The position numbers and the translations under genes were made by a program. This document shows positions 45,422-55,714 of a stretch of DNA of 64,000 nucleotides, piece by piece. Position 1 is the first letter of the stretch. Each line of letters starts with the position of its first letter. The stretch is from Gymnopus androsaceus JB14. Taxonomy: Eukaryota; Basidiomycota; Agaricomycetes; Agaricales; Omphalotaceae. The DNA lies in contig ML769511.1 of the NCBI GenBank assembly GCA_009733575.1, positions 1 through 64,000 of the forward strand, in the 5' to 3' direction. The notes under the pieces are model-generated. The model searched no databases. It was not told the DNA's origin and saw nothing but the letters and a program-made list of their open reading frames with translations.

Positions 45422-45737
45422 ATGAAGCATCTTCTCTTCTCTTTCATCACTTTCGCGGTCGTCTCCGTGCTCGCTGTAAGTTCGCCCTTATCTTCCCAGC
45501 TTAATCTCACTAACTCGGAAACAGCCACGGAACATTGGAGCACGACGCTTCCCTATCCCGAAACGACTTTGCGCTTGGGGACGTTCATTTCAATAAAACC
45601 ATCTTCCCCACTCTCGTAGATTCAAACCCCGGAGTGTACTATTATAATACCACTTCGGCTGTGTGGGTCCTGGAGCATTGCGAACCAACACAATCAATGA
45701 GAATACCGTCCATAGTATATAGTCGAACATGGAATTA
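45422..45737 (+). pseudogene. Peroxidase family 2 (chloroperoxidase/peroxygenase-like) pseudogene lacking its haem-ligand region
   Basis: Exon 1 encodes a signal peptide (MKHLLFSFITFAVVSVLA) with a good donor at 45476. After a short intron the next exon reads HGTLEHDASLSRNDFALGD and then NPGVYYYNTTSAVWV, the family's distal helix region. In intact proteins the PCP motif with the haem-binding Cys and about 60 residues lie between these points; here they are absent. The splice also leaves the frames out of register. Sequence resemblance ends near 45670 and a stop follows at 45735. Confidence 0.7.
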
Positions 45738-45820
45738 AAAAGCTAGGATCTACTCCGGGGAATATACAGCGCCTCATCTGAACGTGTGGCCAAGGTCCCA
45801 AGAAACAGTATGACGCTAGT

Positions 45821-46903
45821 CTATGAAGTTTTATGCTCCGTTTCTTCTGGGGGAGGGAGGCCAAACCTGCCCTGGCTGGTTTCTATACACCAGTCATACT
45901 ATAAACATCGTCAGCACATCCCATATAAGCATTGGGGTAAAACTTACAACTGCTTTATATGTCACTTTCTCATTGACCGAATAGATGCCTGGATAGCCCC
46001 AATCAATGAGGTTGATGGATACCACAGTCTTTCCATCTGGTCCAAGCATAACGAGGACGTTTTCAGTCTTATTATCGCTGGAAAAACTTGATAAGCAAAG
46101 GGAATATGGCAGCGAGAAAACGTACATACCCATGCAAAATTCTCTTCGCTATGTCTTTATTAGTAGCTTTCTTCGCAACCTCAGTGCAGGTTAATCGAAT
46201 AGTGGTCTGCTCCATTTCCCTCTTCGTAGCTAGGGGAGTGGCGGGGTCCTTGAAAGCCGGAGTTGAATGCAGTGAAATCCCATCCTTTCGTCGCATTATG
46301 ATAACTCTGCCTCTCACTCCTCGAGTAATCGCGTCCACAACGGTACCAGAGTCGACATAGTCTTCTGCGATCTCAAGAGCTACGACCTCTTCATAAGCTC
46401 TAGTATTGGCAAACTGGTTGATGACCTTCATGATCAGGTCCGCTCCATTGTACTCTTGTTTTGTAGCAGTCGATTTGTACTTTCCGGCTAGCCGATAAAC
46501 GCCCACGTTGTTATCTCCTTCTTCCGGTAGCTTCGAGTGTTCCTCGTCGATCAAAATAACGCCTGCTTTGGTGCCAAGGCTGAACTTTGGCTTCTTCCTG
46601 ATAACCTTCATCGCATTCTGAGCGGCTAGTGTAAATGAGCAGAGGAGTTAGCAATCGAGCTTCTTTTGTGATGCACTAACTGAAAAGGGCATTCTTCTGT
46701 GCCTCAGTAGCGGTAAAGTAGCCTTTAACCCAAGGTTCCTGAAATCATTATCAGCATTCAGAAATCTTTAGTAGCGCTAGAAAGTAACTTACTTTCAGCG
46801 GTTCAACCAATTCGCGTCGACTGAGTGGGAACGGCGCAGCATAAGTCTTTATACAAAGAATGTCAACAAAGATCAAGGCAAAGATAAAACGAAAATTGAA
46901 CAT
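45821..46903 (-). CDS. Secreted kinase-like protein
   Basis: Five exons on the minus strand (46903-46793, 46738-46681, 46625-46130, 46077-45948, 45898-45821) join in frame to 290 residues. The N-terminus is a signal peptide (FIFALIFVDILCIKTYAAP). The centre has NNVGVYRLAG and ADLIMKVINQ, in the place of the N-lobe strands with the ATP-binding Lys. The C-lobe shows ILHGDNKTENVLVMLG (HGDxxxxN catalytic loop) and INLIDWGYPG (DWG in place of DFG). Kinase-like proteins with this layout occur in mushroom genomes, but their targets are not known to me. The combination of a leader peptide and intact catalytic residues suggests a kinase acting in the secretory pathway or outside the cell. Confidence 0.75.
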
Positions 46904-48156
46904 GGCTATCGTTGTCCGTAAACCACCAGGGCTTGACAAGGTCGATGTTCTGACCAGCAGAACGAGGAGGACGCGCGCGCGGGGATAACAAAGGGCTCGA
47001 ATTACATACAAACCCGGAACTATCATTTAGGCAGGGTTTACCGTTTCCCTTCCTTCCTTCCTTCCGCCGGTGTCCTAGTCGCTTCCATGTGACATTGTCA
47101 TTGTAAGTTTAACGGAATTGGCTGTCAAAATAGTAGTCTCCTACTGTGTTACAATCACCAAAAATGGGCATCAGGAGGTTTTAAGTTTGCAAAATTCGAG
47201 CGCTTGACGCGCATGTACAGACGACTGAAGAAAAAGAAACCTTGTTAGAAGATTATCTCCAAGTCGCACCTTAGAGCAGCAAGATAACGCGTTGAGTGCA
47301 TCAGAAATTGCCCTTCGACCGACGCATCGTATCAGTACTGAATCCGGGGCCTGTTTGAAGGTAATATGTATTTCACGGGATTCAGAAGAGGAGGCGTGGC
47401 AGAGCTGCGAGAGTAAATCCAGGCGCTTGTTTAGACGCCAGAAACCGCGAGTCGACGAAAAGAAACGTTGGTACTAGTAGTTGATTCTATCCATGCCAGT
47501 TCTTCAAAAAATTATACTTACGCGTTTCAAGCAGATTCCTCTTCAACGCGCCAAACGCCAAGTTTCTGTATGCTTTTCTAGACTTGTCTTAATTGCTCTG
47601 ACTTGACGAATTTTTTACAGCTCTTCTTCCGCTTCAAGCCGGTGCAGATGCAGTAGAAAGGGTGGCTGGGAGTTAGAGTTTAGGATCAAGGAAGGCTGGC
47701 CTAACCTGATCGTCATGGTGTTCAACCGTCGCTCGAAAAGGCAAGAAAGAATGTAAACTGGCGTCAAACTTTAGCTGACATGAGGCAGTTCGAAATTGAC
47801 GCCGGCGGGTACAATTCCTCTGGTGCGCACCTATCTCTCCCTCGTCCGTTATACTTGGTTTGCTGAGCTCTTATACCTTCTTATATAGGCCAAAGGAGTT
47901 ACTATGGAGAGAAATCGATTGAAGCTTTATCATTAGATCTTCTCGACAGCATGTCAAAACTTTAATTGAACAGCGTGCTTCCAACATGGATGCACTTTGC
48001 ACCGCAACACTACAGCTTTTGCGCCAAAGTCACTGGTCTTAAATACAGCTCGTATCCTGTCACTTTCCCTTCATTCTTGCTCTTCCCAAGTACTGCCCGA
48101 CCAACATCCAACATCCTCCGAGAACCGAAAGGGCTGTGAACGAATCGCCATCGAAA
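46904..48156. other. Intergenic, nothing recognised
   Basis: A short CCTT repeat lies at about 47048-47065. No supported gene. The shared upstream region of two divergent genes is within this stretch. Confidence 0.45.
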
Positions 48157-50164
48157 ATGCCGAGCCTCCAAACGCAACTCATCATCTCCTTGGGCAAATC
48201 CACCTCTCAAATCGTTGCCAATTTCGCGCCTATACCTGGCCTGTGCGTAAGTGCAAATGTGCTCTGCACGATTATGGAGCTCACGCAGAACGTTATCACC
48301 AATCGGTAAGCTAATTTTTCAAAAAAAAAAAAGGTTTGACCTGATAATCTCTCTTTAGACGCGAAGCGCGTCAGCTAAGGGACCGATGCCATACCCTGTT
48401 ACAGGCTGCGAAAGGAGAGCAGCGAAACGAGCAACACTAATATGGCGAATGCATTCCAGATGATAGAAAAGTACGTTATTAGTTCTTCCTCAAAATGCAT
48501 TAAAGCTAACGTTCTTCAAAGAACTCTCATCAAAGTCCAGTTGAAGATGGAAGTATGGACCAAGTTGGGACGAGTCAATTCGTTTCTACAGCAAAATCAG
48601 ATCAAGGAAGATATTCAATCGTGTCATGAAGGTATAAGTGACTGTTTGACTCACTTTCAAGTGAGTATAAATTCCTCAGATCCATGAATATTTATCAACT
48701 GACCTTGACTGATATTAGCTCGTATCGCATATGGAAATACACACATGGCAAGAAGAGTTCGCCGCCAATGCTGCCATCGACCATCAAGAGGTCATTGCCC
48801 AATTGTCCGATATCCAAGAGTCCCAAATGCTTCTCCAGGACAAAATGGATACCAGCACTGCTACTGTGATGCAAATGATGGCTTTTCTTCAGAACGTACG
48901 TGCGCTACGCTATGCATGTAACGTTCTCCGACTGATTAATATCTTCATCGTATAGGCTCTCTCTGAAAACCGTCATACCGCCGACATCACCCACAACGGT
49001 CTATCCGCCAACCTCTACGAGCTTCAACAGCACTCCAAATCACTCCTCCCCAATCTCAATCTCCAATCCGGCGAAGTCATCCGCATAGGAAACTTTCCCG
49101 TGAGCGGAACCGCCGCGATGGACATATACGAGGGGTTGTATCTCAACCGAGAAAAAGTTTCTATCAAGATCATTCGAGCTGTCAATTCCAATGAGGATAG
49201 CAAGAGGAGGTTTATGAGGGAGGTCAAGGTGTGGACCGATTTATGGAAGATCGATGGAGGGAGACATGTGTTGCCGTTTTATGGGTTTTGTCAGACGGAT
49301 GGTCCGTTTCCGTGAGTCTTTATTATGCCTTGAGCGCGACTGCATTCTAACGCGCAAGTTGCAGATACATGGTGAGCCCGTGGCAACCCCATGGGACCGC
49401 ATTGCAATATGTCAAAAAGTACGACTTGGGCGTTGATTATCGAAAGATGGTGAATATCCCCTACTCCGTCTTGCATTGCTTCGGCTGACTGTCCTCCTAG
49501 ATCAAACATATAGCTCTGGGCGTGCAAGTTTTGCATGACATGAAAGTCGTACATGGGGATATCAAAGCTGTAAGTAGACCACCTCATCCTCCAACTTCAT
49601 TCATTCATACTTGCTTACTTCTGGCGACGAATTTAGAGTAATATCGTCATAAGTCCGAGATTCGAACCCCTCCTAGCTGATTTCGGTTTATCTCAGGTGA
49701 ATACAGAATTTCTTTTACCGAGGTCGCTGCTAAAACCTCCCTATAGATCGTGGAAGATATCACCGGAATCCCATTCACACAAAGTCGAGGTGTATCGGAT
49801 TCGTATCGCTGGTTCGCACCAGAGGTGTGTAAAGGACAAGGTGTCCTATCCGCAAGCTCGGATATCTACGCTTTGGGTATGACGATCATCGAGGTTCGTT
49901 CGTTCTTCCCATACCTACGATGAGCGCCGACTAACGACCCTATAGCTCTTCACGCACCAACAGCCATATCAAAAAATCAAGCATACCACAGAGGTGGTGA
50001 TTCGACGTGAAAAGGGCGAGTTGCCTGAGCGGCCCAGTGAACCGAGGGTGTTGCAGAGGGGGCTCGATGATCTGATTTGGGGATTGTTGGAGGACTGTTG
50101 GAAGACTGCGGCGGTGGATAGACCGAGGATTGATGAGGTTATTGCGAGGATGAGTTGGGAGTAG
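48157..50164 (+). CDS. Protein kinase with an MLKL-type N-terminal helical bundle
   Basis: Ten exons (48157-48305, 48359-48470, 48522-48660, 48719-48895, 48956-49311, 49365-49449, 49501-49569, 49637-49696, 49747-49893, 49946-50164). Residues from about 1 to 200 are predicted helices with the signature NRREARQLRDRCHTLLQA and then LGRVNSFLQQNQIKEDIQS. This resembles the four-helix MLKL N-terminal-like domain found before kinases in many mushroom proteins. The kinase part is TKL/Ser-Thr-like: IGNFPVSGTAAMDIYEG loop, VSIKII (Lys), VVHGDIKASNIVI, LADFGLSQ, WFAPEVCKG and DIYALGMTIIELF. Exon 2 contains one frame change after LLQA (near 48410); a 38-base intron could bypass it but would delete the conserved helix, so an indel is more likely. 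Otherwise complete. Confidence 0.8.
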
Positions 50165-50336
50165 GATGGATCATTGGAAGCGTTTTTTTTTGTATCACGC
50201 ATTGTACTGTATTTTTTGTTCAAGATTTCGTGGATGTATCTGTAGGATATCTATCATAATTACCATGTTTATTCTCTCTCATAACTTTTGCACTGACACT
50301 AAGTATATTCTCTTTCTCTATTGAATAGCTGTATCG

Positions 50337-51190
50337 ATAATAAAAAGAAAAAGTCACTGCACAGTGACAGGAGAAAGGAAGGAATGAAGCACAATGGCTT
50401 CGCCGTGACAGTGTGCCGACTGACATCGACCGATATTGACTGTCACTCTTCGTCGCTCCCACTCACTCCAGAGCTTCAAGTAGAGCGGGGCGAGCTTCAA
50501 GAGCTCATGACCAATCAATACCGTGTAATGGTTTATTGCCGGATCGTGGCCTCCTCACACTCTATAGAAGCATAAGGACCCCGTTCTGGACCTGAACAGA
50601 GGACGCGAGTCCCGGAACGCCTTTATGAAGAAAGCAAACTCGGGTTAGGTCCATCCAACGTCAGAGTGCAATAGTCCAGAGTTACAGGTTGTAAGGCCTA
50701 TCTGTTCGCCACGATACTATATAATGATTTCGATTTGACCTTGAGGACTCGATTTTAATTGTAGACAGTTCACGGCCAGAGCGTTAACGCGGATACCACA
50801 CGCTTTGGCTATGATCAAGTTAGCTCGATCAGGGGTCGGTTTAGCGGATTCGTGGGAATTTGATGTGAAAATTAAATTACATCATCTGAAGAACTTTCCT
50901 AACGCTCGCTTATTCGCATAATGATCTCTTCTCTCCAACTCGCTCGTTGCGATAACTTACTCTCTCTCATCTAATGCAAACCAACGCGAGAAAATTCTCT
51001 CAATTTACACTTGGATTCCAACTCGCTCCATTCAGGTACCTCATTACTCAAGAGCTGGTCGACGGTGGTAAGAAGATCGTTAAGGAGAAATCAAAGTTGC
51101 TTGCACTGGAAAAAGAGCTTGTCGATGAGAAAGATTTGGGCACATACCCTCCAACTCCCCGTCCAGTTTTGATGGCTTCAGCGACTCGAA
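50337..51190. repeat. Direct repeat, left copy (partner at 58625-59600)
   Basis: Bases from AAGTCACTGCACAGTGACAG onward match 58625 and beyond over several hundred bases, including CAATGGCTTCGCCGTGACAG and GGACCTGAACAGAGGACG. Similarity resumes after a diverged stretch at the paralogous gene starts (50922 and 59358). Confidence 0.85.
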
Positions 51191-51201
51191 GTAACGCGTA
51201 A
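50922..51201 (+). pseudogene. Paralogue of the gene at 59358, disabled by a two-base slip
   Basis: The start ATG 50922 gives MISSLQLARCDNLLS and then stops. The partner reads MTPSLQLARRDDLLSHLMET at the same place. The difference is one extra TC in a CTCTCTC run near 50960, which shifts the frame. Beyond the slip the frame opens again in register with the partner (LGFQLAPFRYLITQELVDGG, then ALEKELVDEKDLG). Confidence 0.7.
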
Positions 51202-51299
51202 CAATCGAGCATCTCGACAGTCAGCAAGTCGATGTATTTGAGTGGGACTGCAGGATCGGAGGAATATTCCTGTCGATACGTTTCGTCATCCAAAGTCCT

Positions 51300-51944
51300 A
51301 TGATCGTGTCAACACGCAACACGACGAGAATGGCGACCACTCAGCCTCGAGTTGATGTACCCACACCGACATCGATGAATCCAAAGCCGAGGTCGATGAT
51401 ATACTATGTACGAAAGGCACAGGAGCGGATCAAAGCTCAACAGCTCTTGCGCTATCCACGCTGGGAGGACGTCGAGTATGCTCGTTGGGAACAGCAGTCC
51501 GGGTTCCAGGCTCCAATCGATCGACAGCAGGAAGAGAATAATTCGTTTCCTCTACCACCTTCTCCTTCCGTGCTTGTCTCCGACTTGGATATGTTTACGC
51601 CTCAGTCTTCTTCGCAGAAGACACCGGTGAGGAAAACCGTCAGACAAACCACCGTCGGATCCAGCGGCAAAGATGATTTGGAAATGCGCAGAGTAGGACC
51701 AGTAGGAGCGCCTTCGCCTTCTTTGCTCCCGGATCCTTCAGAGATCTTCCGCGAGTCTCGTAATATACCAGTGAGCGCAGAACCAGAAGCTCGCCCCGTC
51801 ATCCTAGCTGGATCCAATTCTTCCTCATCCGCCTCCTCATACTCTTCAACACACTCTTCGCATAGTCAGCTTTTCGAATCAACCCATTTCATCGGGTCAA
51901 AGCCTGCTTCAGTATGCAGATGTACCGGGTCTCCCATGAAATAA
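51300..51944 (+). CDS. Hypothetical low-complexity protein, possibly the distal part of the preceding pseudogene
   Basis: The frame is open for about 214 residues without introns. The middle has KAQERIKAQQLLRYPRWEDV and EYARWEQQSGFQAP, which look like real helices. The remainder is Ser/Pro-rich (SNSSSSASSYSSTHSSHSQL). It starts about 100 bases after the disabled gene at 50922 and could be a later exon of it. The last 70 bases are antisense to a dienelactone hydrolase fragment, so the C-terminus is probably foreign sequence read by chance. No function assigned. Confidence 0.45.
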   Translation: MIVSTRNTTRMATTQPRVDVPTPTSMNPKPRSMIYYVRKAQERIKAQQLLRYPRWEDVEYARWEQQSGFQAPIDRQQEENNSFPLPPSPSVLVSDLDMFTPQSSSQKTPVRKTVRQTTVGSSGKDDLEMRRVGPVGAPSPSLLPDPSEIFRESRNIPVSAEPEARPVILAGSNSSSSASSYSSTHSSHSQLFESTHFIGSKPASVCRCTGSPMK

Positions 51945-52263
51945 TCAATGCCGAGGACGGTGAATCCTATGTTTAGCAATCGGCTTTCTGGATGGCGATT
52001 AGGATTGGAAGTACGTTACCTTTCTGAGCAAGAAAATCTTGGACCAGCATGTTATTCTGATAGAAAACACCGTAGGCGTCCGGAAGGAACAAGATAATTC
52101 TCTCTGGATGAATAGTAGCGGCAGCAGTGGTGTTAGAACACTCGGAGAGATACGTAGGGTCTTCTGCAATAGTGATCTTGGTTCCAGCAGGCTTTCCTTC
52201 ATGCTTGAAGCCAACGAAGCAGCAGTGGCCGGGAGGGCCTGCAAGGGTGCGATTGTTAGCCAT
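51875..52263 (-). pseudogene. Truncated dienelactone hydrolase copy
   Basis: The minus strand from ATG 52263 reads MANNRTLAGPPGHCCFVGFK and continues parallel to the first exon of the intact gene at 39734. After an intron, GFTVLGIDYFMGDPVHLHTE and GFDPMKWVDSK match the second exon, and then similarity stops near 51875. The catalytic Cys, Asp and His exons are all missing. The first exon itself is intact, so truncation was probably recent. Confidence 0.8.
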
Positions 52264-52893
52264 GATGATGATCGTGTGGAAATTTCGCGCTTCCTTGAGT
52301 TCGAAGAAAGAACGACCTATGGACGATCTGTACGATTCCGCCTAGATATAACAGTACGACTGAACCAAAAGAAGTGATGGTGAATGTGATGGAGTTAGCG
52401 CCACGCGGCGCGCTCGCTCACCATTTCTCTTCCCAGCCGCCACTGTAACGAAGTTGGTTAATTTAGGACAACTTGCAAAGCATCCATCTGAAGGGCGAAC
52501 CAAAAACTCATTCATACTAGAAAGGTTGAAGTAAGTACGGCAGAATTTTCTCTTCCTCTAAAAGCAATGTTCAAACCGGCGGGCGGTGGCAGAATAAAGA
52601 ATTTGCGGTCGAGAGCAACACTATCGCGACGGTGTATGTACAGTACATGGGCTGTAAAAATCCTGAGAATTGTGGTTTCCGAATTCGAAAGGAGGACATT
52701 GCAATGCTCTAGGTAAATTGTATGACTCCTACATGTACAATAGTAGCATTTCTGGCGAACAATGATAAAAACAACTCAGACATTGCTTCAACTTAGGGAA
52801 ATCCACCGCGGGGGCTATATAAGAGTAGAATAGTGTTTGAGTATCTCTGCCTAGTTCTCTCCTCATAATTTTTCGATTCAGCCAAACTTTGCG
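52264..52893. other. Intergenic, nothing recognised
   Basis: It holds the probable promoters of the truncated leftward copy and the rightward kinase; TATATAAGAG near 52815 could be a TATA box for the latter, about 80 bases before its start. Confidence 0.45.
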
Positions 52894-55714
52894 ATGAATG
52901 ACCCTCGGTCCCACGGGAAACGCGAATTTGATGTGGCGCCAGCCGATCAGGTGACCGCGCCTCTTCCTTCTTCACAACCACCACCATCGTCTGCGGCAGC
53001 TCCTTCCACACCGAAACGATCCACTCAGCCCAGTCAAACATCGTCTCATACTCCAGCCGTTGGCAAAATCACTTCTGGTTCTTCGTATCGCGCTGTAACG
53101 AACACTGAAGCTAAAAGAAACGCTGTGATCAGCAGTCTACCAGCCATGATACCAGAAATATCACTCGACGAATATTTCACGCATATTCTGCCTCCACTTC
53201 CAGAATCGCTAGAAGGAAAGGTGGACTTGATTATGCAGATTTTGAAAGACTCTGGAGTAATTACAGCCAAGGGTCGATGGAAGTCTTTCCTGGCAGATCC
53301 AAAGAATCAGAAGAAGGAAACTGTCGTATTCAAAAAGTTGAGCAATATATTCGATGCTGTTATCGCTGCGGCAAAGAATTTGGACGGGGAGTTGGAGCAA
53401 ACGTTCGAGCTCTTTGTCGAGCCAAACACTGCTCCGGACCATCCTCGTGGTGGTAAGTCCCGGCCTGACGGTTTCGTGAAGCAAAAGGCTAGACGGGATG
53501 GAGAGGGTGAGCAGAAAGAGGAGCCTCCGCATGCGTGGTTTGATATTGCCCACCCGCAAGAGTTCAAACTCAATGAAAGCCCATCTGGGGTTGATGATGT
53601 ACGTGCACCCAGAATATTACTGCTTCGAATCTAATGATTTACATAGGATGCTAGTAAAGTAGTCTATAGCATGCAGCAAATTCTAGCTTTGGACCCTCGT
53701 CGACGTTTCACAACGGGCAGTACGATCGAGAATCGTACCACTCGCCTCTGGTTTCTGAGTCGATCTATACTGTTTACCACAGAGTCATTCGATTTCATGA
53801 CGGTAAGAATTGGTAAATTTTCCTGCGCTACCTCTCTCATCTTCGACTTTTCTACAGGATCACAAACGGCTTGTTCATCTTTATCTTTCTCTCGCATTCT
53901 CGTCCTCTACAGACTCGGGCTGGGATCCTTCCGTCAAATTCTCCCATGTGGACCCTCTCACACACAAACGCATTTACGAGATTACCGTAACCACGAAGCA
54001 AGGCGACGAGGTTGTAACCGAGATCTACACAACTGTGTCTATCCTATCTGAAGTTTCTGCTGACGCAATGGGTCGTGCCACTCGCGTCTGGCTCGTTGTG
54101 GACTCTAATGGTAAATACCGTGTTCTAAAAGATCTCTGGTTGGACAAGGATCGTGCTCCGGAGCACGAAATTCGTGCTGACATCCTTCGTGACGTTCATA
54201 AAACTCAGGACAAGGCCACTGAGGAGAAGTTACGAAGCCACATGTTGACTCCTATCGCCCACTGTAAAGTGTGCATCGAAGGCGTCGAGGACGATACCAC
54301 AGCTGTCATGATGCGGGGTTATGACCTTTCGGATGCTCGGATGATTCCCTTTCGAACTCCTCCTGTTCCTGCCGGTCCTTCAACTCAGAGTCGTGGCCTC
54401 GCTCTCCCCTCTGACCGAGATTCCATTTCGCAGTCTATCGAATTCTCGACTACCGCCAAATTCGCCACAACAAACGATATCGCCTCCGAGTCGCGTGGTT
54501 ATTGACCGATCACCTACCAAAGCGAACGTTCCGAGGGTCCATGCCAGGTACCACTACCGGGTCGTTTTCAAGGAATACGCTACTACTATTTACGATGAGC
54601 GAAATTTGGGGGACATTTTTCGTTCGATGGAAGGCGTAATCTGGGGTGAGTATAGATATAATTCTTGACGATCTTGCCTCCTGTTCTGATTCCCAATCTA
54701 GCTCTAGTTATCCTTCATAATGCTGGCTGGGTTCATCGTGACCTAAGCGCAGGCAATGTCTACTGGTATGCGGAAGGGTCAAGGGGCCTTCTGGGTGACT
54801 TCGAGTATGCCAAACTTCGCACCAATAATACCGCACATGAAATACGGACGGTGAGTGTTCTCTCGTCGACATTGAGTTTGGCTGACCCGTTCATATTCAG
54901 GGTACTCCCTACTTCATGGCGGCTGAAACACTGTCTCATGCCTATCTGTTCCAGCCCCGCCCCCGTACAACCTCAACTCATAGACAGCCATTGAGGTACA
55001 CCCCAGATTATAAACCGCGGAAAGTTGATGTTTCTGCTCCTATCAACAAGAAACCACCTCCACCTCCCTTTGCCTATAATTCGTTGCACGATCTAGAGTC
55101 TGTCTGGTGGATTCTCATGTACGTGCTCTTTTTTAACGAAGACAAAGCACATTTCTCTCCCCAACCCGAGAAATGCCAAGGCGAGATGAATTGTCTATTT
55201 GATGGACGGATGGAAAGCACCCATTCTCGGAATCTTTTCTTCCAAACGAAATTTGCCGAGAGGTTCGATACTGTATCTCAGTTCCTATCTCCTACCTTTG
55301 TCCCAGCTTTGGACGTGCTGCGGTTCCTATCGAACACCCTGAATGAAGCTTACACTTCTTCAGAGCGGGACTATCCTAAGATCGACGATAGTCCTGGACT
55401 TGCTCCCCATAGTGAATGGCTTGACGCTCTCACGTCGCCAGAGCTGCTCGAAGCGATGTCCAAGATCGAGCTGGACCATGTTAAATCCCGCGCAGAAGAC
55501 TTGCCGACCTCTGGTGCTGGGAAAAAGAGGAAAAGTGACGGTGACTCGGAACTCGTGGATGAACCGAAGAGCAAGAAGTCGAAGTTAGTCAATTTTTAAT
55601 TTCTTTTTGCCCTATACTGACTTTTTCATTCGTTCCAGACCGGCATCGTCATCTCTCCCGCCCCCGCGACGCAGTGCGCGAAATTTGGCTACTACTAGTG
55701 CTCGCAGACGCTAA
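52894..55714 (+). CDS. Fungal-type protein kinase (FunK1)
   Basis: Exons 52894-53598, 53647-53802, 53858-54645, 54702-54850, 54901-55583 and 55639-55714. FunK1 kinases are a basidiomycete-expanded family with unknown targets. Landmarks: DEYFTHILPPLP and KWKSFL-like N-terminal region, then AMGRATRVWLVVDSNGKYRV and VLKDLWLDK (ATP-site Lys). The catalytic loop is GWVHRDLSAGNVYW, the metal-binding motif LGDFEYAK, and the activation segment GTPYFMAAE; NSLHDLESVWWILMYVLF is the conserved distal helix. The tail ends with a Lys-rich stretch (KKRKSDGDSE, KSKKSK) and RRSARNLATTSARRR. Within exon 3 the frame changes between about 54400 and 54495, between a Ser-rich loop and VVIDRSPTKANVPRVHARYH. No intron fits, so an indel is likely in a variable loop. 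Confidence 0.85.

Noticed and set aside
49655..49675. GATTCGAACCCC resembling the T loop of a tRNA
   Set aside because: It is part of a kinase exon encoding PRFEPLLADFG, and no other tRNA arms are nearby.
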